Positions 1 through 8,253 of a stretch of DNA of 46,166 nucleotides are shown here, one piece after another (within the stretch, counting starts at the first letter, position 1; the number at the start of each line of letters is the position of its first letter). This DNA comes from Methanobacteriota archaeon (GTDB lineage: Archaea > Thermoplasmatota > E2 > JACPAO01 > JAHWKR01), in the NCBI GenBank assembly GCA_019347805.1, contig JAHWKR010000020.1:9426-55591 (forward strand), written 5' to 3'. The notes below the pieces were generated by a model. That model had not been told where the DNA came from. It did not search any database and saw only the letters and a program-made list of their open reading frames with translations. Made by a program: the position numbers and the translations under genes.

Positions 1-26
1 CGCAGATGCAGAAGAACATCGCGTGA
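1..26 (+). CDS. possible 3' end of a plus-strand gene cut by the window edge
   Basis: Reading from base 3 gives the short tail QMQKNIA followed by a TGA stop at 24-26. A strong hairpin follows at 65-83, as expected behind a gene end. So little is visible that no product can be named, and the reading could be chance. The reverse strand shows no better alternative here. Confidence 0.25.
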
Positions 27-64
27 AGGCGATCAGAACCCGGGAGGATCCGGCAGCACCACCG

Positions 65-83
65 GGGCTTCTTTCAGAAGCCC
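65..83. terminator. terminator-like hairpin
   Basis: GGGCTTCT (65-72) pairs perfectly with AGAAGCCC (76-83) over a 3-base loop, and further C/G pairs extend the stem past a mismatch. It lies between the presumed plus-strand gene end at 26 and the minus-strand gene end at 130. A second small hairpin, GGTTTC/GAAACC at 123-138, overlaps the stop codon of that minus-strand gene. The hairpins could serve either convergent transcript. No long T run follows. Confidence 0.4.
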
Positions 84-129
84 GGCGGATCCGGCAGCCG
101 CAGGCAGACGGGCCCCGCCGAAGGTTTCG

Positions 130-501
130 CTAGAAACCAGGTGGGTCTGGCATATCCTCGTCCTTCCAGGGCAATCCTTGGAAGACACCCTTCACGAAGG
201 CGATGAGGGAGAACCCGGCGAAGGCGACCGAGGCCCAGAGCAGGAACCCGCCCCAGTCGTGCCCGAAGTGGATGAGGGTGATACCGGCGATGATGCTGCC
301 GATGCAGGCGCCGGCGAAGAGGATGGGCGTGCGGGATATGCGCTTGGAGCGGCGCTTCTGCGCTTCGCGTACGGCCGTCCACGCCTGGTCGCGTTCCTCG
401 GCCGTCATGAGGTGGTAGGGCTTCCTGCGTGCCGCCACGGCCTGTTCCGCCTTGACGGGCATCTTCGGGTTGCGGAACACGGGGTCGTCTTCGAATCCCA
501 T
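130..501 (-). CDS. small two-helix membrane protein, unknown function
   Basis: A 123-residue protein. Its first ~55 residues are charged and probably cytoplasmic, rich in Lys/Arg with the stretch REAQKRRSKRIS just before the membrane. Two hydrophobic helices follow, at about 60-80 (PILFAGACIGSIIAGITLI) and 88-108, with a short acidic C-terminus. No enzyme motif is visible. The ATG at 501 lies only 10 bases after the rtcB stop, so the gene is probably the last member of the archease-rtcB transcript. Whether it takes part in RNA repair is not shown by the sequence. I do not recognise the family. Confidence 0.75.
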   Translation of the reverse strand: MGFEDDPVFRNPKMPVKAEQAVAARRKPYHLMTAEERDQAWTAVREAQKRRSKRISRTPILFAGACIGSIIAGITLIHFGHDWGGFLLWASVAFAGFSLIAFVKGVFQGLPWKDEDMPDPPGF

Positions 502-511
502 CGGTGAGCCT

Positions 512-1981
512 CTATCCTTTGATGACGGCGACCGGGCGGAGGAGGACCACCTTGTTGGAGATGCCGGCCTCTTCGGCGGCGTGGACGACGTTCATGACGT
601 CCTTGTAGGCGCCGGGGGCCTCTTCGGCGGCGGTGGCGGGGGAGTCGGCCTTCACGGTGATGTCCTCTTTGCCGAGGTCCTTGATGAGTGCTTCCCCTCG
701 CCACGTCTTCTTGGCCATGGAACGCGACATCTTGCGGCCGGCGCCGTGGCAGGTCGAGCCGAAGGCGGTCTGCATGGAGCGTTCGGTGCCGACGAGGAGG
801 TAGCTGCCGGTGCCCATGGACCCGGGGATGATGGTGGGCTGGCCGATGTCACGGTAGGTCTCGGGCACCTCTTCCCGCCCGGGGCCGAACGCGCGGGTGG
901 CGCCTTTGCGGTGGACGTAGAGGTCGCGCTTCTTGCCGTCGACCATGTGGGTCTCGCGTTTGACGATGTTGTGGGCGACGTCGTAGACGAGGCGCATACC
1001 CATCTCTTCGGCGTCGCGTCCAAGCACCTTGGAAAAGGCGTTGCGGGTCCAGTGGGTGATCATCTGGCGGTTGGCGAAGGCGAAGTTGATGGCCGCGTGC
1101 ATGGCGCCGAGGTAATCGATCGATTCCTGTGATCTGGCGGGGCCGCAGGCGAGTTGTTTGTCGGGAAGGTGGATGCCATGCCGGTCGAGGTTGTCCTCGA
1201 AGGTCTTGAGGTAGTCGCTGCACACCTGGTGGCCGAAGCCGCGGCTTCCGGTGTGGACCATGATGGCCAGTTGGTCTTTTTCCGTGAATCCGAAGCGCTT
1301 GGCGATATCGGTGTCGAGGATCTCGCCGACCTTCTGGATCTCGAGGAAGTGGTTGCCCGAGCCGAGGCTGCCGACCTGCGGCGCGCCACGTTTGCGTGCC
1401 TTGTCGGAGACCTTGTCGGTGTCGGCGCCTTCGATGCGGCCGTATTCTTCCATCACCTCGGTGTCGGCGTCCCAGCCGTAGCCTTGGTCGACGGCCCAGC
1501 GGGCGCCTTCGGTGAGCGGGCCTTCCAGTTCGCGGTCGGTGAGGCGTACGCGCGCTTTCGAACCGAGGCCGCAGGGGACCTCCTTGAAGAGTTCCTCGAC
1601 GAGGGCTTTCTCCTTGCCGCGGAGGTCTTCGCGTTTGAGGTCGGTACGGATGAGCCGGACCCCGCAGTTGATGTCGAATCCGACCCCACCGGGCGAGATG
1701 ACGCCTTCTTCGGCGTCCATGGCGGCGACACCACCGATGGGGAAGCCGTAGCCCCAATGGATGTCGGGCATGGCCCAGGAGTGGCCGACGATGCCGGGGA
1801 GCGCGGCGACGTTGGCGACCTGCTCTGGGGCGTTGTCCTCGCGGATGGTCTCCATGAGTGCGGCGTCGGCGATGATGCGGCCGGGGACGCGCATCTTGAG
1901 GTCGCCCTTCTGGCCCGTGTAGTCTTGGGGGATCTCCCAGATGTTCTTGGCCACCTGTTCGAGTGGGCCGTCCCAGGCCAT
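512..1981 (-). CDS. rtcB: RtcB, tRNA-splicing RNA ligase (2',3'-cyclic phosphate / 5'-OH ligase)
   Basis: RtcB joins RNA ends left by the tRNA-splicing endonuclease, using GTP and Mn2+. The 489-residue protein has the family's usual length and signatures. These are GFDINCGVRL with metal ligands Asp103 and Cys106, GSGNHFLE, HTGSRGFGH, NFAFANRQ, DVAHN and HGAGR. His412 in HGAGR corresponds to the histidine that becomes guanylylated. I chose the ATG at 1981 (MAWDGPLEQ) because the open frame upstream is low-complexity and unlike the family. A weak A/T box (GTTTTCAAG, near 2005-2013) lies about 28 bp upstream, so rtcB may have its own promoter as well as read-through from archease. Its activator archease is the next gene upstream, 148 bp away. 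Confidence 0.97.
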   Translation of the reverse strand: MAWDGPLEQVAKNIWEIPQDYTGQKGDLKMRVPGRIIADAALMETIREDNAPEQVANVAALPGIVGHSWAMPDIHWGYGFPIGGVAAMDAEEGVISPGGVGFDINCGVRLIRTDLKREDLRGKEKALVEELFKEVPCGLGSKARVRLTDRELEGPLTEGARWAVDQGYGWDADTEVMEEYGRIEGADTDKVSDKARKRGAPQVGSLGSGNHFLEIQKVGEILDTDIAKRFGFTEKDQLAIMVHTGSRGFGHQVCSDYLKTFEDNLDRHGIHLPDKQLACGPARSQESIDYLGAMHAAINFAFANRQMITHWTRNAFSKVLGRDAEEMGMRLVYDVAHNIVKRETHMVDGKKRDLYVHRKGATRAFGPGREEVPETYRDIGQPTIIPGSMGTGSYLLVGTERSMQTAFGSTCHGAGRKMSRSMAKKTWRGEALIKDLGKEDITVKADSPATAAEEAPGAYKDVMNVVHAAEEAGISNKVVLLRPVAVIKG

Positions 1982-2129
1982 GGGGTCGGGCGAGGGGTGG
2001 TCCCTTGAAAACGTTGGGGCGAAGGTCGGTCGGCGGGACCGAGGACGATGGTCGTCCGGGTGCATCCGTCAAAGCCGGACAGGAGCACCACCATCTGACG
2101 ATCTGGCCTTGTTTCGGGAGGCGGCCACC

Positions 2130-2573
2130 TTAGATGTCGAGAATGACGCGGACCTTGCCTTCGCGGCCGTCCCTGGGCGGCTCGGCGCTGAGCTCGTGGC
2201 GGGTCACGGCTTTCACATGCATGGCGCCCGCATGCTTTTTTCGGTCGAACGTCTCGCCGACGACGGTGCAGGCGAGGGTGTAACTCGGCCCGTCATCGGT
2301 CTTCTTGGTCTCGACGGTGAGGTCACGCATCTCTTTGAAGACAAGGCCGTCGGCGTCGGTGAGGTAGATGAGTTCGTCCAAGAGGTCGACGACGAGGCGT
2401 TCGAACGACTTCGATGCGAGGTCGATCCTTCGGCTCTCCTTTTCGGCCACGGGGCTGTCGCCGCGGACGATGGCGAAGAAGCCCTGGGCGACATCGCGCA
2501 TGAGCGTCTCGAGATCGGCGCCGGTCGCTTCGAGTCCGATGTCGGCGGTGTGCTCGAAGGTCTCAAAGGGCAC
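2130..2573 (-). CDS. archease, RtcB activator
   Basis: Archease is a small metal-binding protein that speeds RtcB guanylylation and turnover. This 147-residue protein begins PFETFEHTADIGLEA, with the conserved Asp in HTADIG (Asp11), and ends VRVILDI, whose Asp146 is the other conserved acidic ligand near the C-terminus. The start is a GTG at 2573. The sequence CTCATAAAG on the minus strand lies about 25 bp before it, consistent with a leaderless message. The gene is directly upstream of rtcB on the same strand, the classical functional pairing. Nothing in the sequence is unusual. Confidence 0.95.
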   Translation of the reverse strand: MPFETFEHTADIGLEATGADLETLMRDVAQGFFAIVRGDSPVAEKESRRIDLASKSFERLVVDLLDELIYLTDADGLVFKEMRDLTVETKKTDDGPSYTLACTVVGETFDRKKHAGAMHVKAVTRHELSAEPPRDGREGKVRVILDI

Positions 2574-2589
2574 AGCCGCCCCAACAGCG

Positions 2590-2606
2590 GCTGCTTTATG
2601 AGCAGC
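2590..2606 (-). promoter_or_regulatory. archease promoter with flanking inverted repeat
   Basis: The A/T core TTTATG (2595-2600; CATAAA on the transcribed minus strand) lies about 25 bp before the archease GTG. It is flanked by GCTGCT (2590-2595) and AGCAGC (2601-2606), a perfect 6-bp inverted repeat around the TATA core. This could be an operator, but so short a dyad may be chance in GC-rich DNA. Confidence 0.4.
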
Positions 2607-2664
2607 GGGGCCGGGGCCGAAAGCGGCCGTTCTTGCCTGCCAGTTGCGACGTCTTCACCACATC

Positions 2665-2673
2665 TTTCTTATA
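2665..2673 (+). promoter_or_regulatory. TATA box of the secreted protease gene
   Basis: TTTCTTATA ends 27 bp before the ATG at 2700. That spacing puts the expected start of transcription at or beside the start codon. It faces away from the archease promoter, so 2574-2699 is a compact divergent control region. Confidence 0.6.
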
Positions 2674-2699
2674 CGCAGCATGGCGCCTTCCCCCTGCCG

Positions 2700-3761
2700 A
2701 TGTCCCTCCGTCCACCCCGCCACAAGGTGTTCGCCGCCGTCCTCCTTGTCTTCCTGGTGTCCCTCTCGGGCTGTATGTCGCAGGCCGATGGCATCGACGG
2801 GGAGAACGGGTCGGAGGATGTGGAGGACGGCGATGACGGGAACGAGGACTCGGGTCTCACCCCTGATGAACCCGATGCGAACACCACGGACGACGCGCCG
2901 ACCGATGGCAACACGACAATTGACCCGGACAACGGCACGACCGGAGACCCGGGAAACGACACATCACCGCCGGACAACGGCACGACGAACACGACACGCC
3001 CGGCGTGGGTGCCGATCGGTGACGCCGTGGTGCGTCCCGGTGTGCGGCATGTCACGGGGAGCGGTCAGTGCACGACGAACTTCCTCTACTGGAACAAGGT
3101 CAACGAGACGCTCTACATCGGGACGGCCGCCCATTGTGTCGACGGTGCCAAGGGAGACGAGTCGACCACCGTCTATGGCCATGACGAGAGGCCGGCGTTC
3201 AAGACGCGCGTCGCCTATTCGTCGTGGGACGCGATCGGTTTCGTTCCGAAGGGCGACAACGACGCCCATCCGCACGACTTCGCGCTCCTCGAGGTCCCCC
3301 GTGAACACTGGGGGCTCGTCCATCCGGCCACGCTCCACTATGGTGGCCCGACCGCCCTTGCGGACATGGACGCGTTGCGCGCCGGCCAGCGGGTCATCGT
3401 CTACGGCAACTCAGGGCTCCGCCTGGGCATCGAGGAGACCAACCGCGAGGAGGGTGTCTTGCGCGGTGTCTATGACGCGAAGCACGACGACCACCCGGAC
3501 AAGTGGCGTCTGGTCTCGGCCCAGATCGCGCCCCTTGGCGTTCCGGGGGATTCGGGGTCGGGTCTCATGACCAAGGACGGGAAGGCGATCGGTGCCGCGT
3601 CGACGCTGTCGATCGGCTACAACGTGTTCGACCCGGTGACGACGAGCGGGGCCTGGTTGGCCTACTCGCCGATCCCGGACGCGGTCGGACATCTGAACGC
3701 CGACGGCTGGGACCTCGAGCTCGTCACCTGGGACCTCATCTCTTCGGGTCGTCTTCCGTAG
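2700..3761 (+). CDS. secreted trypsin-like serine protease, predicted lipoprotein
   Basis: A 353-residue exported protein. Residues 1-24 form a signal peptide ending in the lipobox SLSGC (Cys25), so the mature protein is predicted to be lipid-anchored outside the membrane. Residues 26-100 are a low-complexity Asp/Asn/Thr linker with many potential N-glycosylation sites. Residues 105-340 form a chymotrypsin-fold domain. The catalytic triad is His145 in GTAAHCVDG, Asp193 in HPHDFALLEV and Ser285 in PGDSGSG. The ATG at 2700 gives an intact signal peptide and a TATA box at the right distance; the longer open frame upstream runs antisense to archease. The last 26 bases overlap the convergent membrane gene at 3736. 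Substrates are unknown. Envelope protein turnover is an inference. Confidence 0.9.
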   Translation: MSLRPPRHKVFAAVLLVFLVSLSGCMSQADGIDGENGSEDVEDGDDGNEDSGLTPDEPDANTTDDAPTDGNTTIDPDNGTTGDPGNDTSPPDNGTTNTTRPAWVPIGDAVVRPGVRHVTGSGQCTTNFLYWNKVNETLYIGTAAHCVDGAKGDESTTVYGHDERPAFKTRVAYSSWDAIGFVPKGDNDAHPHDFALLEVPREHWGLVHPATLHYGGPTALADMDALRAGQRVIVYGNSGLRLGIEETNREEGVLRGVYDAKHDDHPDKWRLVSAQIAPLGVPGDSGSGLMTKDGKAIGAASTLSIGYNVFDPVTTSGAWLAYSPIPDAVGHLNADGWDLELVTWDLISSGRLP

Positions 3762-4587
3762 GCGTCCGACGAGTCGTCTCCTCGTTCTCGACGACGCCCT
3801 CCGGCTCTTCGCTCAGGGCCCGGAAGACGAGTGTCGCAAGTACGAGGATGACGGCGAGGCCGGCCATGATGCCGAGGCCTCCGGAACCGAGTGTCGCGCG
3901 TCCGAGGACGAGCTCGCCGACGAGGAGCACGACCGAGGAGGCGGCGATGACCCCGACCAGGGGCCACACCACTTTGTGCGCGGTGAGGCGGACCCGTCCT
4001 TCGACCCCGGCGAGTTCTTCGGTGTCGACGCCGCGCTCGGCGAAGAACGCCTTCAGCCGCCTGGCCACCTGGTTCATGTGGATGAGGATGGCGAAGCCGA
4101 GGGCGGCCATGTAGGCTGTGATCGCCAGCACGTTGACGCGGCCACCGCTCGAACCTTTGCCTGTCTGGAAGACGAACCATTGCAGGATGCTGTCGAATAG
4201 GGCGAAAGCAAAGATCCAAAGTCCGACGAAGAGGAGGAAGATCGGCCAACCGGTGTCGCGGGAACGAAGGACCGTGAAGAGCCCGACAATGCCGAAGACG
4301 ACCGTTGCGAGGAGGGTCGTACCGTAGAGGTACGGGAATTCTGGGATCAGGATCGGGTATGTCAGCCGACCCACGAAATCAGATAATGTCTGGCCGACGA
4401 CGAGGGCGACGATGACGCCGCCGATGAGGAGGAGTTGTCGACCGATGAAGGAGCTGCGACCGTCTGTGTCGGTGTCGCCGACGGTGTCTCGGGGACCTGC
4501 AGGTGCCCTCTCCTTGCCGCCGATCGGCCGCGGCCCGCTGCGCTCCGGTCGACCTTCTAACCAGCGAGGCGCATCACGCGCCGTCAT
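3736..4587 (-). CDS. polytopic membrane protein, last gene of the MoxR/DUF58 operon
   Basis: A 283-residue protein. It has an N-terminal polar region of about 50 residues and then six hydrophobic segments, including QLLLIGGVIVALVVG, LLATVVFGIVGLF, FLLFVGLWIFAFALF and VIAASSVVLLVGELVLG. A hydrophilic loop rich in charge precedes the fifth segment, and the C-terminal tail is acidic. The ATG at 4587 shares the ATGA overlap with the DUF58 stop codon, so translation is probably coupled. I rejected the longer frame starting upstream for that reason. No catalytic motif is visible. Its place in the operon suggests a membrane partner of the MoxR/DUF58 machinery, but its function is unknown. Confidence 0.85.
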   Translation of the reverse strand: MTARDAPRWLEGRPERSGPRPIGGKERAPAGPRDTVGDTDTDGRSSFIGRQLLLIGGVIVALVVGQTLSDFVGRLTYPILIPEFPYLYGTTLLATVVFGIVGLFTVLRSRDTGWPIFLLFVGLWIFAFALFDSILQWFVFQTGKGSSGGRVNVLAITAYMAALGFAILIHMNQVARRLKAFFAERGVDTEELAGVEGRVRLTAHKVVWPLVGVIAASSVVLLVGELVLGRATLGSGGLGIMAGLAVILVLATLVFRALSEEPEGVVENEETTRRTPTEDDPKR

Positions 4588-5909
4588 CGCGTACGCACCC
4601 CCCGGGCCAGGACAGCCGCGACGGGACTGTGCTGCGGGTCCCATTCGACGAGGCTGACACCCATGCGGCGCAGCTTCTTGTTCATGCTGTGCGCCTCTTC
4701 CTCGGCGACGAGGAGGGCGAGGTCGGAGATGTCCTGCGATTCGCGGGCGGCGGTGCGCACCTGCGGGGCAAGGAGCATGATGGGGGAGCGGTGCCGGCCG
4801 GTGGTGGCGTAGCTCATGAGCCGTTTGACGCCGTGGACGGTGCGTTCGAAGTCGCCTTCGGGGCGGGTGACGAGGAGCACCATGGGGCGTTCGCGCGCCA
4901 GGAAGCCGCGGCAGCGTTCGACGGCGGCGGGGAGCCCTTCGTGGGCGGAGCTGGTGGTGATGCCGGTCAGCACCTTGACCACTTTGAGGAACTGCGAGCG
5001 GCCGTGGTCGGGATAGAAGAGGGGGGCTTCGTGCGCTCCGCCGGCGCTGTTGTAGACGGTGCCGCCGACGCGGAAGCCGCGGCCGATGAAGTGTTCAAGG
5101 AGTTCGAGCGCCGCCTCGACGGTCTGGTCGAACGTGTTCGTGAGGGTGCTGCCGACCTCCATGTAGTCGGCGGCGTCGATGAAGAACCAGACGGCTTTCT
5201 TGCCTTCCACCTCGTATTCGTTGACCATGAGGGTGAGGAGGTCCTCGGTGGACGCCTTGGCGGTGGCTTTCCAGTTGACGCTCTTGAGGGGGTCGCCGCG
5301 TTGGTAGTCGCGGATCTCGCTGAACTCGTTGGTGAGGGTGCCCAGTCGGGCGCGGTCGCCGCTTGGGAAGATGCTGACCGCCTTGCCGCGCATGTGCTTG
5401 ACCTGGCGCACCTTGAGGATGCGCGGTTCGACGATGAGTTCGTGGTCTTCGGCGGCGGCGACCGGTCGGGAGGCGACGAGACCGAGAGGATTGACGCCGT
5501 GGGCGACGGTGCCGGCGAGGCTGAAACCGCCGCGTTTGGTGCATTTCATGCGGTATTCGTACTGGACGCGGCGCTCTCCGGCGCCTTTCCAGACGAGGTG
5601 GGTGTTGTTGCCGTCGACGAGGTCGAAGACGCCGGGCAGCTTGTCGTGGAGGAGCAGGAAGCCGACACCTTTTCGGATGCGCGCCTCGACCCGCACGGTG
5701 ACGATGTCGCCGACCGTGCAGCGGGCGGTGGAGGTCTCCCGCTCGATGACGACGGAGCGCGGGTAGCCTTGCCGGATGCCGAAGAGCAGGAAGCCGAGGA
5801 GCAGCAGTCCGGAGAGCAGGTAGGTGAAGTTGCCGAGGGCGAGTCCGGCGAGGAACGCGAGCCCGAAGGCGGTGAGGTAGTATCGTCCGCTCCGGGTGAT
5901 CGCGGCCAC
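4584..5909 (-). CDS. DUF58 family protein (MoxR-associated, vWA-like fold)
   Basis: A 441-residue protein. Two N-terminal membrane helices (about 11-45) are followed by a beta-rich domain of roughly 50-165. The DUF58 hallmark spans 195-217, from EFSEIRDYQRGDPLKS to the trailing VNWKATA. The C-terminal part resembles the degenerate von Willebrand A fold of this family, seen as VWFFIDAADYM near 240-255. DUF58 proteins occur almost always beside a MoxR AAA ATPase and are thought to be its partner in assembling or maturing envelope complexes. The start is GTG at 5909, behind a strong AGGAGGT that overlaps the moxR stop region. The downstream gene overlaps by 4 bp. Confidence 0.93.
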   Translation of the reverse strand: MAAITRSGRYYLTAFGLAFLAGLALGNFTYLLSGLLLLGFLLFGIRQGYPRSVVIERETSTARCTVGDIVTVRVEARIRKGVGFLLLHDKLPGVFDLVDGNNTHLVWKGAGERRVQYEYRMKCTKRGGFSLAGTVAHGVNPLGLVASRPVAAAEDHELIVEPRILKVRQVKHMRGKAVSIFPSGDRARLGTLTNEFSEIRDYQRGDPLKSVNWKATAKASTEDLLTLMVNEYEVEGKKAVWFFIDAADYMEVGSTLTNTFDQTVEAALELLEHFIGRGFRVGGTVYNSAGGAHEAPLFYPDHGRSQFLKVVKVLTGITTSSAHEGLPAAVERCRGFLARERPMVLLVTRPEGDFERTVHGVKRLMSYATTGRHRSPIMLLAPQVRTAARESQDISDLALLVAEEEAHSMNKKLRRMGVSLVEWDPQHSPVAAVLARGVRTR

Positions 5910-5917
5910 GGGACCTC

Positions 5918-6928
5918 CTATTCGTCGACGCGGTAGCGCGACGGCGGCGTGGTGTTCTCGACGACCTCTTGCACGACCCGTTCCGGTGTCGCGCCCTCAA
6001 GCACGTGCTCGACCTTGAGGATCGTGCGGTGGGAGAGCGCGTCGGAGGCGAACATCTTGACGTCGTCGGGGACGACGAAGTCGCGTCCGGCCATGAGCGA
6101 GATGGCGCGCGAGACCTTGAGGAGCGCGAGGCTGCCACGGGGCGAGGGCCCGACCTCCACCATGGGGTGTTCGCGGATGCCGCGGACAAGCCGGGCGATG
6201 TAGAAGATGACCTCTTCGTGGATGAAGACGTCCGTCTCGACGCTCTTCATGAGGCCGCGGAACTGCGCCAATGTGAGCACCGGTTGCAGGTCCTCGGTGG
6301 GGTCGTCCTTCTTCCAGAAGACGCGGCGGGCGAGGATCTCGCCTTCGTGCTGGAGCGTGTCCGGGTAGCCGGTGGAGAGCCGCAGGATGAAGCGGTCCAT
6401 CTGCGCCTCGGGGAGCGGATAGGTGCCTTCCTGTTCGATGGGGTTCTGGGTGGCGAGGACGAAGAAGGGGCTCGGGAGCGGCAGGGTCTCGCCGTCGATG
6501 GTGACCTGTCGTTCCTCCATCGATTCGAGGAGCGCGCTCTGGGTCTTGGGAGGCGAACGGTTGATCTCGTCGGCGAGCAGCACGTTGGTGAAGACGGGGC
6601 CCTTGGTGAGGCGGAAGGTCTTCGTGGAGTGGTCCCACACCTTGGTGCCGAGGATGTCGCTCGGGAGGATGTCGGGGGTGAACTGGACGCGTTTGTGGTC
6701 GGCGCCGATGACCTTGCTGAAAGCCTTGACAAGGAGCGTCTTGCCGAGCCCGGGGTAATCCTCGAAGAGCACGTGGCCGCCGGAGAGGGAGCCGGCGAGC
6801 AGTTTCTTGACGACGCCGCGTTTGCCGACGAAGCATTGGCCGACGCGGTCGATGATGGCGTTGCAGGCGGCCTTCTGGGCCCCGAGTGGGGCTTCGGTGG
6901 TGACTTGTTGGCGTCGTGGTTCTGCCAT
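5918..6928 (-). CDS. MoxR-family AAA+ ATPase
   Basis: A 336-residue MoxR-type ATPase. Walker A is DYPGLGKTLL (residues 57-66, Lys63 and Thr64), Walker B is VLLADE (116-121) followed by INRSPPKTQSALLE, and sensor 1 lies in LATQNP with the family stretch EGTYPLPEAQMDRF. MoxR ATPases use ATP hydrolysis to remodel or insert metal or cofactors into partner complexes, often with DUF58 and vWA proteins. I chose ATG at 6928 because GAGGAAAG lies just upstream on the coding strand. A TTG at 6946 overlapping the upstream stop is the alternative. The neighbours are DUF58 downstream and a multi-span membrane protein upstream, all in one tight operon. Confidence 0.95.
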   Translation of the reverse strand: MAEPRRQQVTTEAPLGAQKAACNAIIDRVGQCFVGKRGVVKKLLAGSLSGGHVLFEDYPGLGKTLLVKAFSKVIGADHKRVQFTPDILPSDILGTKVWDHSTKTFRLTKGPVFTNVLLADEINRSPPKTQSALLESMEERQVTIDGETLPLPSPFFVLATQNPIEQEGTYPLPEAQMDRFILRLSTGYPDTLQHEGEILARRVFWKKDDPTEDLQPVLTLAQFRGLMKSVETDVFIHEEVIFYIARLVRGIREHPMVEVGPSPRGSLALLKVSRAISLMAGRDFVVPDDVKMFASDALSHRTILKVEHVLEGATPERVVQEVVENTTPPSRYRVDE

Positions 6929-6942
6929 GGTCTTTCCTCGGT

Positions 6943-8244
6943 TCAATGGGCCGTCGGCCGCTCCGTCGCCCTGCGTGTTCTCACGCCAAGGTCGGTTTTC
7001 AGGGTTCCGGTGGTGTCTCTTCGGGCCCTGAGGGCATCGAGAGCGTCCATGACCGCCTTGGCCCGTTGCGACCGGTCGCTGTGCGCGTGGATGCGCTGGA
7101 CGGCGGCGTCGGTGCGTTCGGCCGGGACGCCGGATTCTTCGTAGAGGGTGCGGACGAGTCGAGCCACCTCGGCGGCGTCGGTGCCGCGTGTGACGTAATC
7201 GTCGATGAGCGTCTGCGTCTCGGCAAGGCGTTGGTCGGGAAGGTTGGAGACCACCTGGACGTGGCGGCGCACCTCAGGTCGGGGCAACGCCAGGGCGGTC
7301 GGGACGACGCCGATGCGGTTCGCGACGACGATGGCGAAGAAGAGGATGCCGCCGCAGATGAGGAACCATTCGACGATGGGGCCGTAGGGGATCTGGTCGG
7401 AGACGAAGAAACGGAAGACGAGATAGGAGATGACGACGGCGGCGAGCGTGCGCTGTTCGCTCTCTTTCTGGCGTGTCTTGGAGGTGTCGACGAGGCCCAC
7501 TTTGCGCTCCATGCGGTCGGCCTTCTTCCCCACCCTGCCGGCGGCGCGCATGACGAAGACCGCGGCGAAGGCGCCGTAGCCGAGGCTCACGAGGTCGAAC
7601 GGGGCAAGGGGACCGAGGGCGCCGCTTCCGAGGACGCTGTGGGCGACCTGGCGGAAGAGCATCCACGGTACGTAGAAGGCGAGGACGAGGAGTGACAAGG
7701 TGAGACCGGGGCCGTAGCCGGGGAAGCCGGCGCGCTTGAGGCGCAACCGGGTGCCGATGAGGGCGTAGGCGATGAGCCCGCCGGGCAGGCCGAAGGCGAG
7801 TTGCGGGACGTTGGTGAGCGTCCAGGCGACCCAGAAGAGGACGATGCCCCATTCGGTCGCCTTGGGGATGGTGGTGGCGGAGTCGCGCAGTTCGGGGTCG
7901 CGGATGTGGTGTTTCAACACCAGCGCGCCGGAGGAGAGGAGGACGGCGAAGAGCGCGGGGAGGGCGATGTCGGCGGCCATGAAGACGCCGGGGATGGGCA
8001 GGCCGAGGCCGGGGATGCCGCCGTTCATGGCGATGAGCCAGCCGAGGGCGAGGCCGATCGCGCCGTACACGACAAGGCGGAGCCAGGCGCCGCGCGTCGA
8101 GCTGGGGCGGTCGTCGAACGCTTCGGGCACCTCGGTCGCTTCCTCTTGTGCGAGTTGGAAGCGACGGGGCAATGAGGTGGAGACCTCGGGCTCGGAGGTG
8201 CCGTTGTGGCCGGTCGCTTTCGGTCGCGTCTTCGGAAGCGCCAT
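6943..8244 (-). CDS. polytopic membrane protein of the MoxR operon
   Basis: A 433-residue protein. About 55 N-terminal residues are polar, then come about seven to eight hydrophobic segments up to residue ~310, and then a soluble C-terminal region of ~120 residues rich in Arg/Glu helix (LIDDYVTRGTDAAEVARL and onward). That layout, several helices followed by a cytosolic helical tail, resembles the large membrane component of MoxR/DUF58 loci, but no transglutaminase Cys-His-Asp triad is visible. The ATG at 8244 lies 9 bases after the preceding stop. Family assignment remains open. Confidence 0.85.
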   Translation of the reverse strand: MALPKTRPKATGHNGTSEPEVSTSLPRRFQLAQEEATEVPEAFDDRPSSTRGAWLRLVVYGAIGLALGWLIAMNGGIPGLGLPIPGVFMAADIALPALFAVLLSSGALVLKHHIRDPELRDSATTIPKATEWGIVLFWVAWTLTNVPQLAFGLPGGLIAYALIGTRLRLKRAGFPGYGPGLTLSLLVLAFYVPWMLFRQVAHSVLGSGALGPLAPFDLVSLGYGAFAAVFVMRAAGRVGKKADRMERKVGLVDTSKTRQKESEQRTLAAVVISYLVFRFFVSDQIPYGPIVEWFLICGGILFFAIVVANRIGVVPTALALPRPEVRRHVQVVSNLPDQRLAETQTLIDDYVTRGTDAAEVARLVRTLYEESGVPAERTDAAVQRIHAHSDRSQRAKAVMDALDALRARRDTTGTLKTDLGVRTRRATERPTAH

Positions 8245-8253
8245 GGGTCCACG

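Noticed and set aside
4503-6900. Plus-strand frames opposite DUF58 and moxR
   Set aside because: Both minus-strand genes carry full family motifs. The plus frames are low-complexity Asp/Glu/Val-rich shadows.
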